DNA of 64,000 nt from Histoplasma ohiense (taxonomy: Eukaryota; Ascomycota; Eurotiomycetes; Onygenales; Ajellomycetaceae): contig JAEVHH010000003.1 in NCBI GenBank assembly GCA_017607445.1, forward strand, positions 4,774,001-4,838,000, read 5' to 3'. Positions 24,541 through 34,996 of this stretch are shown here, piece by piece. The position numbers were made by a program, and so were the translations under genes. The first letter of the stretch is position 1. The number at the start of each line of letters is the position of its first letter. The notes beneath the pieces were generated by a model. The model saw nothing but the letters and a program-made list of their open reading frames with translations, was not told the DNA's origin and searched no databases.

Positions 24541-25357
24541 CAGAGACTGGAGACTACCAAGGTTCGATCCCAAACCAACCGTTCACACCAATTTATACCC
24601 TCCAGCTTCCCATATTGTCCCGCCAGAGATCACGCCAATCATCCCCATGCAACTCCTAGCATACCCAATGGTACACTCATCACACCCACAGTCACCAGAC
24701 GGTGTTCAGCGCGATACATCAAACAATCCCAGAGACCTCATCCTTAACGAATTCAACTACAGGAGTTAACGGATGATTGTCGGAATTTATATGGGGTGAC
24801 TGCTGTTTCCACTCCGTTTTACCAGCCGGCTTTTTTGCTCAACTTTGAATGTATATACTTACAATCATTTTCATTTGCTATATACTCCTTGATTCGCGGG
24901 CTAATTGAACTCATCTTCGTCAAGGAGTGCTTAACCCAAAGCCACCTTTAATAACTTCCTCAAGCCGCCATGTATGTACCAAAAACCGAATGCTAAGGTT
25001 TTTATGGAATACGACAACGAGAATTACTGTTTCAATATGTCATTATTTAGGCAGTCCCCCTTCAGTCATTTAACGTAATAAATTTCCGTTCTTACTTCTT
25101 TCTTTACATTAGTGATCAGGCTCGCGGGCGGGGAAGTTCAGTCTGGCTTGTGAGTCAGCATCCTAGCTCCCGCATCTTCGGGGCTCCCACAAACCCACAT
25201 CAGTAATATTGTTTCGAACCTTATCATAGCTAGCTACTCGGAAATACACCTCACCAGCTTGGATGGTCAAGCTTGGGAAAATAGAAAGGGATTTGAATCC
25301 TCATCACCCCAGCTTACCCAATCCTATATCACAGAAAATATAAGGTCTTTCTGCACC
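24541..25357. other. spacer between AA9 relic and eIF2D gene
   Basis: A Pro/Ser-rich open frame follows the relic (to about 24769) and could be the remains of its linker, but I cannot show this. The rest is the eIF2D promoter side. Confidence 0.4.
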
Positions 25358-27470
25358 ATGTTCAAGAAGAAGCCCGTTGTAGGTGTTATCCTAGCCCTCA
25401 TCCTTATCATCCTTATCCCACTCCGCCACGCACCAGGGAATGGTGTTCTTGCTCACCTAAAAACAACAGGTCAAATCGCTCGCACCTCTCCGCTCTTCTG
25501 ACCGGCGGAAAGTAGCAGATCAAATTATTCGGCAATTCAAAATTGAAATACCTACACCCACTGCCGCAACGAGCCAAGAGCAACCAGGAGCCCCGCCAAA
25601 TGAAGCCGCAACTACCCTTACAGCACTCCGCAAATCCCTTCTGCCAGATAATACGATGTCCGCGCGGTTCACGACTACCGCAGGACCGGATCTAACACTT
25701 GTCCAGGGCACGATCTATGTCGGTTCACATGCTGACGACGACGAACGAATTCTCTGGGTGCGGCCAGAGCAAGGTGCAGGCACAGATGGACGTCTATATC
25801 CTACAGTCTATACACTATGGCGCCACCCGCGTCTCGTCCCTCTACTGCATACCCCAAACCTGGTGATGGACAAACTGTACGGGGGCGCGGATTTAATGAC
25901 GCCAGGCTTAGCCAATGGGCCACCCTTCCCTGCACAGGCGGTCAAGGGAGAGATAGTTGCGGTCGCGAGCTTGGCGAAGCCTAGTGTGCCGACGTTCGTG
26001 GGTGTATGCGAAATCGATGTGGCTGCGTTGGAGCAGGTTCGGGGGGTGAAGGGACATGCTGTTAGAGGGGTGACCTGGGAAGGGGATGAGCTGTGGAATT
26101 GGGGTTCAATAGGAAAACCCGGTCAGCAGTCGCCGGAGCGTATTGATGGCTGGATGGATGATGGTGATGGAGTGGAGAAGGTGTTGGAAGAATTGACAAT
26201 GGAAGATGGGAAGGGTGAGGTTGATATCGAGGGCGAGGGCGAGGAAGAGGGCGGTGTCTCGCTGGATGCGGATGAAGTGAACGAAGACGACCCGATCCCA
26301 GAGCAGCAATTACAGGAACCTACCACCAAAGGTATGATTTTCTTCCTTGACTTTCTACTATGGAATCCAGTCACAGAAATCTCTAATTGACATCCAGAAA
26401 TCGATATGGCTTTTCACAACGCTTTCCTCTACTGCCTTTACCAACATAAAATGGACAACCCGTCCACACCTGACCATGGAATGTCATTTCCCATCCAAGC
26501 ATCCTTTTTGATATCCAATCTGATAACGCCATTCCTACCAATACACTCAGCACAACAATCGCAATTTTATAATATCAAAAAAACATCTTGGAAGAACGTG
26601 AAGAAATTCATCAAGCATCTTGACAAAGAAGGCTTGGTCAAGGCTAAAGACCGCAACGGCGGTGAGACAATAATCTTGGACGCCGATTTTGAGGCCGCCC
26701 AACTTGCCAATTTCGTTCCATATGAGCTTCCCAAAAAGAATAGCTCGGACAAAGCTGCCAAATCCGTTTCGTTAGGAGGAGATGACAAAGATCTCGCTGT
26801 GGGCCAGTCATTCACGGTGAAAACACTGTACCGACCAAGCGGGAAACTTACACCCACCTTATTTCCGCCGCTATCAAACAAAGATGTGAATAACTACTAC
26901 ACAAGCTCAGATGTGTCAAAACGCCTAAATGATTATCTCACTGCCCAAGACCCTCCCATCATATACACCACAAATCCACGTATTGTATCTCTAAATCCAT
27001 TCATCAGTAACACCATCCTGTCCTCTTCCCCCGACGATCTCGCAATTCTCAAACGCGGCACCATCCAACGCGACGCGATCCTCCGACGCCTACTTGAAGA
27101 CCCTTCGCTCTGCGCCCCTTATCACGCCATGCTAAAGCCCGGCCAGACCCTCCGCGACGTAAAGCCAAAAGCAGGTCCCGGCCCCAAGGTTACCGTGACC
27201 ATTGAGCGTCGCACAGGCTCAAAGGTAGTTACCAAGATAACGGGTTTAGAACCGTTCGGTGCCGCACCGCAGTTGTTGGCGGATGAGTTGCAGAAGAAAT
27301 GCTCGAGTAGTACGAGCGTTTCACAGGCCGTGGGAGCGGCAAATGGAGTGATGAGCGTGTTGGTTCAGGGCGATCACCGTAAACTTGTTGAAGCAGCGCT
27401 GGCTAACCGGGGGGTGAAATCTCAATGGATAGAGATAGTCGATAAGTCGCAGAAAAAGGGAGGGAAATAA
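25358..27470 (+). CDS. TMA64: translation factor eIF2D / Tma64 (ligatin)
   Basis: Three exons, 25358-25378, 25470-26331 and 26398-27470, giving 651 residues. The first exon holds only seven codons (MFKKKPV). Splicing continues into KSLAPLRSSDRRK, the conserved eIF2D start. Domains in order: an N-terminal DUF1947-like part and PUA domain (to about 180), an acidic linker (about 200-290), a winged-helix region (about 345-405), a SWIB/MDM2-like region (about 460-540), and a C-terminal SUI1/eIF1-like domain (about 557-640, ending VKSQWIEIVDKS). The protein works in the cytoplasm on 40S subunits, in recycling and in non-canonical delivery of initiator tRNA. Length and domain order are normal for the family. 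Confidence 0.95.
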
Positions 27471-28007
27471 GCGTAGCTTTATTTTCCCCTCTTCGAAAAC
27501 TGATACGTATACCTTTGTCTGATGTACCAGGTGGGAGGATTCTAGAAGTTTGTCAAGATATATCGACTGTTAGTAACGAGCTCAACGAGGATGCATGCTC
27601 TTGATTTTGCGATACTTGTTTGAATAAACGGGGAGCTCCCTCCCTTGTGTCCGTAGAAACCTACAAAATAAGGTTTAATGTATCCACAAAGTGGAACGAA
27701 CCCCTGTGGCTCGTTACACAGAGGTGTGCTGCAGTACGGCGTATTTTCTCTATCTCAGGACTCCCCTGACGCCTCCAAGTCGGACCATTAAAGAAGGAAG
27801 ATAATTGGTGCAGCGATGGACAGCCATTAAATAAATCATGACTAATTCACGTGAGATCAGAAAATATATAACGAAAGGTTCAGCAGCGATAATTCAACAT
27901 CTTAATCGCACATGGCTACAATAATTTCTATATAGACGGTATATTTATGCATAAAATTGTGCAGCAGCGTGTTTAGCCTTCCTGTTTTTATATTTATTGT
28001 GTGCTTC

Positions 28008-28038
<31 letters not shown>

Positions 28039-28116
28039 TATAAAAGTATACATAACTATCTGTTCTCAATCTCAAGCGAAGCTCTCGAGTCCTTCCGACT
28101 TCATAATTTTTTTGAA
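27471..28116. other. spacer with 28-bp poly-T tract
   Basis: 3' flank of eIF2D and promoter side of the Zn2Cys6 gene. The T tract at 28008-28035 lies about 80 bp before the regulator's start codon. Confidence 0.5.
28008..28035 (+). repeat. poly-T tract (28 T)
   Basis: Uninterrupted run of T just upstream of the Zn2Cys6 regulator start. Such dA:dT tracts exclude nucleosomes in yeast promoters; that role is inference here. Confidence 0.85.
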
Positions 28117-30565
28117 ATGCCACACGGAGCGAATTCTGCTTCTCGCTCGTTCCGTGCCCGTGCAGTAATGTTGACCTTTTCCTTACCTAAAACTAAATCT
28201 CCTGTGCGATTATTAACAACTTCTATTCAGTGCGAAAATTGTCGGCTGAGAAAGGTGCGATATCTCTGTGTCTTCTGCGCGTCTAACGCCGGAATCATAT
28301 AACATCGAGAAATTCTAGTCGATGGAGCCCACTAATGGAGCTGGTCTAACATCTTTGTCCAGATCAAATGTGACAAGGCCATTCCATGTTCTAGCTGCGG
28401 CACACTCGGGATCACTTGCCATGCCGCTTCTTCGAGGCTCACAGAGCGACCTCCTGTTCCTCCCTCCAATCAGTACGTCAGCCATCCAACTACTACTTTA
28501 AGTGGCTCGGGTATTAACCCAGTCAGTGAGAGAAACTTGAAGTTGATCGAAGACCGCCTTTCTGCGGTCGAAAAAAGCATTCATGAGTTGTCGCATCGTT
28601 CCGCCGCCACTGCTTCCGTGGCTTCGTTGGGCCATCATTCACCCTCTTTATCAACCCAGTCATCTCTGGAGGTAGCGACGGCTGCATTTGAAGGGCAATC
28701 GTCCTTTGGTAGTGCGACTCTACTAGCCAAAAAGGCAGCGGATCTTTCCGTTGCAAGAGTCCCCGGGAGTAAACTTGACGAGAACGTCTATAGAGCCCTC
28801 CTGTCCCTAAACAGCAGCCTCGATAAGCATCACCCAGCTCCGCGTTCTTCTGAAACGACAGAAGTTGCAAGCCCTGCAACATCCAATTTGAATCTACCTC
28901 CGGTGTCTTTCGTGATTTCTCTCATCAAGAGGATCAAAGGTTTGATAGAAGAATAGTTTCCGCCCAAGAGGATTTCGGTTGCGCTGACGTGACATTTAGA
29001 GCAACCTCCCTTCTTTCTTGTGCACAATTCTTGGAGAGATTACCTCCAGATCGAAAAACTATGTCAGAAAATTTACTTCCCTTCCGAACCCATCACAGCA
29101 GGCTCCATTACCCTTTTGCACGGTTTGCTCTACTTCATCATTCGGGACTATATTCACATTGGGGACACTTCACTTCCTCAGCCCGATTGTGCCATATATG
29201 CAGACATGTGTGAGAAAAACTTTGTGCAGGGCTTGAAATCCTACGATATATTTGTCAACCCAACCCTTGAAAAGGTCCAGGCGCTGCTAATTGGGGTAAG
29301 GGCTTCCATTCACTCCCTAGCTGGCCCCAGCTAATTTTTCGCTCGCCAAAAGGTGATTAAGTGTCAAGAAGAAACAAACCTTCCGCTGTGCTGGACCTAT
29401 CTGTCAGTGGCATTTGACATGTGTCAAAGTATGGGATACCATAGCAATTCGGAATTGAAAAGTGATCCCTTCCCAGTTAGTGAGGAGAAGCGACATATTT
29501 TCTGGAGACTGTATATGGTTGACAAAAACCTCTCTCTTAACCTTGGCCGCACATCACATTTTCAAGACCATGATATCGATTGCGGAATTTTCATGCCGTC
29601 AACTGACCCTCATCAACACCCCTGGGATCTCATGACTCATGTGATCATCAAGTTTTCAGCTATCCAGGGTCGAGTATATGACAAACTATATTCCGTTTCG
29701 GCATCGCGCTCGCCACCGGAAGAAAAGATGCGTGTCATGGAACAGTTATCTACCGAGTTGATTGAAGTGCGGAATGAACTCCTTGAGGTATGCTAGCTTA
29801 CGTTAAATCGTCGGTCTTCCGTGTCTCCCTGCTGACAACAACGTTTATAGATCGATGTCAGCGGTGGCTATTATGCAGAGTCATTACAAGGAATAGCGGC
29901 TTGTGCTGAATTTATCACCTATTCAGTTTTGACCGTCATCTACCGTGCCCAGATGTCTCCGAATGCCATGGCTATAAGTTCCAAATGCCTGGAGGCAGCC
30001 AAACTAGGTTTACAGAGTCACTTGAAATGCTTTCCTTACTTCCGTGAACGCAAAAGCCACAAGAAAGCTGAATATGTAACCTGGTCAGCATTTCCATCTC
30101 AAAGTTTCCGGGTACACAAGATACTAAAACTAACCTATCAATATATCCAGGATTCTTCTCTACCCTTCCTTCACACCATTCGTCATCCTCTTCACACACG
30201 CAATTGCCACCGGAGACTTGGAGGAACTTGCCTTACTCCAGGAAACAGTCGGCTCACTCGAACTGGTCAAGGATCTTTCCCGCGGCTCCCAACATCTCTA
30301 CGAAATATGCAAAGCGTTTCTCACCATTGCCGATGCCTTGATCAATTCCCAACGAACCCTGAACGGCCTGGAACACCACGCCGATGGCTCACTTGTACTC
30401 CCTTTTATGGCTGATGGACAGACCCAGATTACCTTCCCAGATATCTCATGGACAGAAGATATGTACGATTTTAATATGGACAGTGCTGATATTTCTGGTT
30501 TCTTGAATGATTTCCTGGGAACGAACAGGCCCGGGACAGATATTCTCCGCCTAAACTTCACGTAA
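28117..30565 (+). CDS. Zn2Cys6 transcription factor with fungal-specific domain
   Basis: Exons 28117-28254, 28363-28939, 29000-29295, 29353-29787, 29851-30083 and 30151-30565, giving 697 residues. The binuclear zinc cluster is split by the first intron: C39, C42, C49, C55, C58 and C65, with spacing CX2CX6CX5CX2CX6C. A short coiled-coil linker (about 100-120) and a Ser-rich stretch follow. The middle-homology (Fungal_trans) region spans roughly 240-560, with landmarks SVAFDMCQSMGYH and EEKRHIFWRLYMVDKNLSL. A 54-nt stretch at 28473-28526 starts with GTACGT, ends in CAG and keeps frame, so a shorter 679-residue form is possible. The donor of the fifth intron is GTCAGC, weaker than the rest. It binds DNA in the nucleus; its target is unknown. 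It converges on the sterol reductase gene 438 bp away. Confidence 0.85.
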
Positions 30566-31003
30566 CCACTCAAGATTTGAAGGCTCCATGCCCCGCTCAA
30601 AAGGTGTGGCTGCAAGCAAACCCTGGGATGAAATCACGCCCCACGGACTAGTATTAGACCAGGATGCAAAATCTACGATTTCAAGCGTATGAACATCCTA
30701 AAGAACCCTGGGTTCAATTTCTGTGGACAACGATATATAGCTTCACGTCCGATGCATTAATATATTTTGCTATTTTCTTTTTGGGACCTTTCAAAGTCAT
30801 CAATGGTATGTGTGCAACTTTATATAGAATTCTTTAATTAACGTTTAATACAGAATATGAAAAATGAGCCAGGCAACCGAGGTCAAGAAGCAATCTTGAA
30901 ATTGCCTTCGGTTCTCCTGTGCGTGGCTTCTATATGGGAAAGTTAAGTAAAGATCATGGGACACCATCACCCATATTCTTTTCAGGACACGGCAAAAAGC
31001 CAT
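30566..31003. other. convergent 3' spacer
   Basis: Shared 3' flank of the Zn2Cys6 regulator and the sterol reductase. AT-rich, with nothing else seen. Confidence 0.5.
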
Positions 31004-32754
31004 TCAGATGACATACTTCCCGTGGAATTAGCCTAGGGTAATGCACAACAGAGCTTTGGGTTACTTACTGGAATGAATAGATATGGAACTCTGCGTTCAT
31101 ACTCTTCCCAAGCTGCACCATATTTTATCCGGCAGCGATGGATATCCCTTCGAGCCCGATGGATTATCATCACGGTAAAAAATACTGGATAGAACCAGGG
31201 GAAAGGCGATTTAAACCCGGTGATTAAGCCCCAGCAACCGGCGAAATAAAAGTCACATGTGTAATGCACCTTGCGCGCCAGTCCGACTGTTGAGGAATTC
31301 GCGAGTGAGTTGAATCCGCTCGTGCAAAAAGGGTGGGGGAAGGGAGAAAGACACTTACACCATCCACTGCACAAAATAGAATCTCCTGTTTCGGTGCGGA
31401 TACATTCCGGGTTTTTGGCGACTTTCCAGGGGAGCTGTGGGAATGTTTTGCGATCCACCATGAAACCATGTTCCTGCGCCCGGAACATATTCTTCTGACT
31501 ATTACTTGTATCCCATACCCAATAAGCAAAGATATACGAAACGTAAAGGAATGCCAACGCCCAAGGGCTCCAATGATAAGTCGACGGATGGTTCCTATCC
31601 AGGTATAGGGTGCAGTGGCAGTATGTCATTGGTACACCGGCCATATTCCAGAAGATAAGGAGGAAGCCAAGTTTCTCATAGTACATGTCCCTGACTAGAT
31701 GTTAGCAGTCTGGAGGAGCTATAATTACATAGAAAACCGCGGGTGAAAGCATACCAGCTGGTGATGATGAGTTCTTCTCCCTTTGCGCATGCATTGGCGT
31801 AAAGGAAATGGGCCATGAGGAGGAAGCAGACCTCTCCAGAAACATAACCGAGCTGTTCAAACTGTCTAAAAGCCGCTCCCAGTGTAAAATGGAAGAGCAA
31901 ATACCACGGGATACGGACTTCGAGGAACATCTTGATATCCAACAATCCAAACATACGCGGATTAAGCTCCGCGCCCATAAAGAAGTCATAGATAGCGGAC
32001 CCAGTCATGCGATGTTGTACACCTCTCGCAATGGCCGAGAAATACGCTACAAAGGAGCACAGAAGCCCAGAGCAGATCGCCACGCTCATCAAGGGTCCGA
32101 ATTCGTCGATGAGTGTATATAACTTAAAGACACCGGATACATGCAATCCCACAGCCACGGCAATTGTCAGGTACCATGCCCATAGAGCTGAGCAGTAGTA
32201 GTCAAGCTGCTTGCCGCCCAAGTGGGCGAGTCGCTTTCCCTTGCCATATACGCCGGGGAGCAGAAGATAACCAGCGCCTTCGAGCACCATCATTGTCCAA
32301 TATATTATCCAGGCTTTCCGATGCGGGAAAGCATGAGTGTATGCCAGATCCACTAGGTGCACGAGGAACTCTGAGAAGCTTTGGCCCTCTTCTCGAGTGG
32401 GGAATTTGCCGTCGTAAAACGTCGCCCCGATGTACATATAGTACATGATCAATGGGGATCCAATCATTATAACACACGCACCCAACACACCCCCGAACTC
32501 AAACTCGGCCTCATCATCCGTTGATGTCTGCTTGGCTATTGCTGTTGTGTTTTCTGGGTGGATGGTATTAGATTCCTTTTTGCGCTGGCGGACCTCACTA
32601 CATTGCCATTCAAAGTTAGGATGTGCTTGATGTTTTGTCTACATCTGCGATGCGGAATAATTTCATTGTAGATAGGGGAATGGCTTAGGTACGACAAAAA
32701 AAAGGGGGCTGTCGAGTGCATCGTCGCTTACCTCCTAGCCTCTTGTCCCGCCAT
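31004..32754 (-). CDS. ERG4: sterol C-24(28) reductase, ERG4 family
   Basis: Five exons: 32754-32732, 32597-31755, 31690-31359, 31286-31069 and 31015-31004, giving 475 residues, the usual ERG4 size. The enzyme does the last step of ergosterol synthesis in the ER membrane, reducing the C-24(28) double bond with NADPH. Landmarks: EFGGVLGA then a membrane helix, RMFGLLDIKMFLEVRIPW, YANACAKGEELI, FWNMAGVPMTYCHCTLYL, the signature DTSNSQKN at 349-356, FPQLPWKVAKNP, GLARKVHYT and HRARRDIHRC. The first exon has 23 nt and a GTAAGC donor. I placed a 12-nt last exon (YVI and stop) because ERG4 proteins end in a similar aromatic PY-type tail; without splicing, the frame reads on for nine residues to a stop at 31033. 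Whether this is the only ERG4 copy is unknown. Confidence 0.88.
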
Positions 32755-33204
32755 ACTTTGACTAGCCCGGCGAAATATACGCACAAGATCCGACTCTTCT
32801 GTTCAAATCTGCGTCAGAGATGAAAAGGAATTGGTTTCACACTTCAAGAGGTTCGGCAAATGCAATATGTATATAGAGAGAGAGAGAGCTCGTGGTATTT
32901 ATCTGGAAATGGCATCTGTTGCTGGGCGACCGCGGACACCGTGGATGCCGTGGACCCCGTAGACTACAGAATGGTGTAGCCTCCAGCAGGTATACAGACT
33001 GTACAGACTGTATAATCCAACGATATTATGGCCTCAGCAGGGGCTCTTCCGCATGGCATGGAACACAACACAGTCGCGCGAACCCCGCGGGTTCTTCTCG
33101 TGGGCTGGAGAGTCTGAAAAATGAACGGTGTTTACCCCCCCAGCCAGATTCGCTGGCGCCGATTGAAAATCCCTGAGTGTTCAGCAACAATAATAGTAAT
33201 GAGT

Positions 33205-33248
33205 GACAGACCATTGACAGACCATTGACAGACCATTGACAGACCATT
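33205..33248 (+). repeat. 11-bp tandem repeat, four copies
   Basis: Four exact copies of GACAGACCATT in non-coding DNA about 450 bp upstream of the sterol reductase start. Confidence 0.95.
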
Positions 33249-34974
33249 TTCAACCAAAACGGCAATTCGCGCGGGAAGCACACACATATATATCCTCCTC
33301 AGCAACGGGAGATCCATTGGTCTCCTCTGTGTTTTGGCGCAGAAAGCGGACCGCGATTGGATCTCCTACCATTGTATGAAGCCTTGGCATCGAGGAGACT
33401 TAGAGCTGCTAAAAACATTTCTGTGGCCCGGATCGTCGCAAAGGCTTGGGTATGACCCAGCAGATTTCGAACCGGACCAAGGTTTGAGAGAGGCTGCGAT
33501 TTCTGCGGCTGCAAAATTGCTTTGCATCTTCATTGCGGAACACCTGTTCACAAAACAAGTTTGAGGCGCTGCCTCCGCCATGCCATGAGGAGATGAGATC
33601 GCGATAAAACAAAGAGAGAAAGGGGAAAAGACAAAGGCGCCATGATGGGAGAGTATCATGAAATTGGGGGCACTTGCACTTGTCCAGCGCGACTGTTTGG
33701 TCCTCATTTGCGTGAATTGCATTTTCCGTACCACGGATCAAACCATAACTCTGGGGACAAGCCACAAAGTGGCATCCCCACCATTTGCCAGGGATGGAAT
33801 ATAACTTGGTCTCTAATCTGCAGAGGCGGCATACAATTGAAATTGAAACATGATAATATATATTTCTAAATGCCGAGATGCATGCACTCACGATCCCGTA
33901 CGGAATAGCATCAGAGGGGAAAGTGTTTTGTACACCGCAGATGCCCCTTTAATAAGTATATCCAGAATTTCAGGCAGCTGATAATGTGATCCATCTGAGG
34001 GCAGTGCGCCGCAATTCTCACAAACTGTACAGATTAAGCGGGACGCGGATTGGAAGAACTGGAAGATTGAAGGGTTTATATGGGCCAGCCATTGCGCGAA
34101 GAATAATCAGTGGCATTGAAGCGGAGGGCCGTTCCACTGTTTAGCAGTGTTGAAATAGTGTCCTTCAGGACACCCGCCCGCTGATGGCTCGATGCCTACA
34201 TTTTGAGCATCACAACAGAGAAAGAGGAGAAGGAAGGGAAAAGAAAAAGCAACCGTGGCGCAAATCTGCTTCCTGCATTTTGAGTGCATAGCAAAAAAGG
34301 TTGGATCAGAGGCTTGAGCCAGTCCTTGCAATACGCAAGAAATTCAAATGGAAATCTCAATACCAGAGTCCTCACGGTGGAAGTTATGGGGCCTGATGCC
34401 TAACCTTGACAGCCAAGCTTTAGGCCTCAAGCCTCTAAACCGACCCCAACTGTTTAGTGGTCTTAGCAGCTGATGTATCCGTATAAATTTCTAGTCTGCG
34501 CAAGGACCTGTTCCAAGCTTTTGAAGTCCCCATTGTTGAAAAAAGAATCGGTAGTTGTTGCCATCGGGCTCTTCGTCTACTACGTAGAAGCTACTGCTAC
34601 ATGGTACAACATCATACGATCCCCCAGAGTGGACTATTTAGGTAGAGATACTGGTATGCATTTCTGAGTTAACTGCTCCGCTATTGGTGACTCTAGCGAA
34701 TTTAATAATTTTCTATAACTAACTTATATATATCAGATAACTAACTACGGAGTAAACGGTGCAGAAAGTGGCCCTAGGAGGTCTTAAAGAAGTTTAGAAT
34801 TGGACCCTGATTAGCAGCGCTGTATGTTCAACACACTTTCATTCCTTGGAATCTTGGCTGGTCCATGCCTAGCATCTCGAGGTGAACGAGAGAGTAGACA
34901 GCGAACCAGGTATAACCTAGGTAGCAATAATCTATGAATGCTGTGGTATTTTCTTGCGCATGGTACTACTGTAC

Positions 34975-34996
34975 ATGTACTGTACGTACAGTACAT
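34975..34996. repeat. 22-bp perfect palindrome
   Basis: The 22 bases centred on TAC|GTA at 34985/34986 read the same on both strands, built from GTAC and TGTAC units. It could bind a dimeric factor or form a cruciform; both are inference. Confidence 0.85.

Noticed and set aside
24555..24590. B-box-like GGTTCGATCCC
   Set aside because: The flanks do not pair as a T stem and there is no acceptor stem; it lies just past the AA9 relic.
34107..34331. Small minus-strand frame with a hydrophobic start and a few Cys, like a small secreted protein
   Set aside because: 74 codons, no upstream signals, no family; could be chance in AT-rich DNA.
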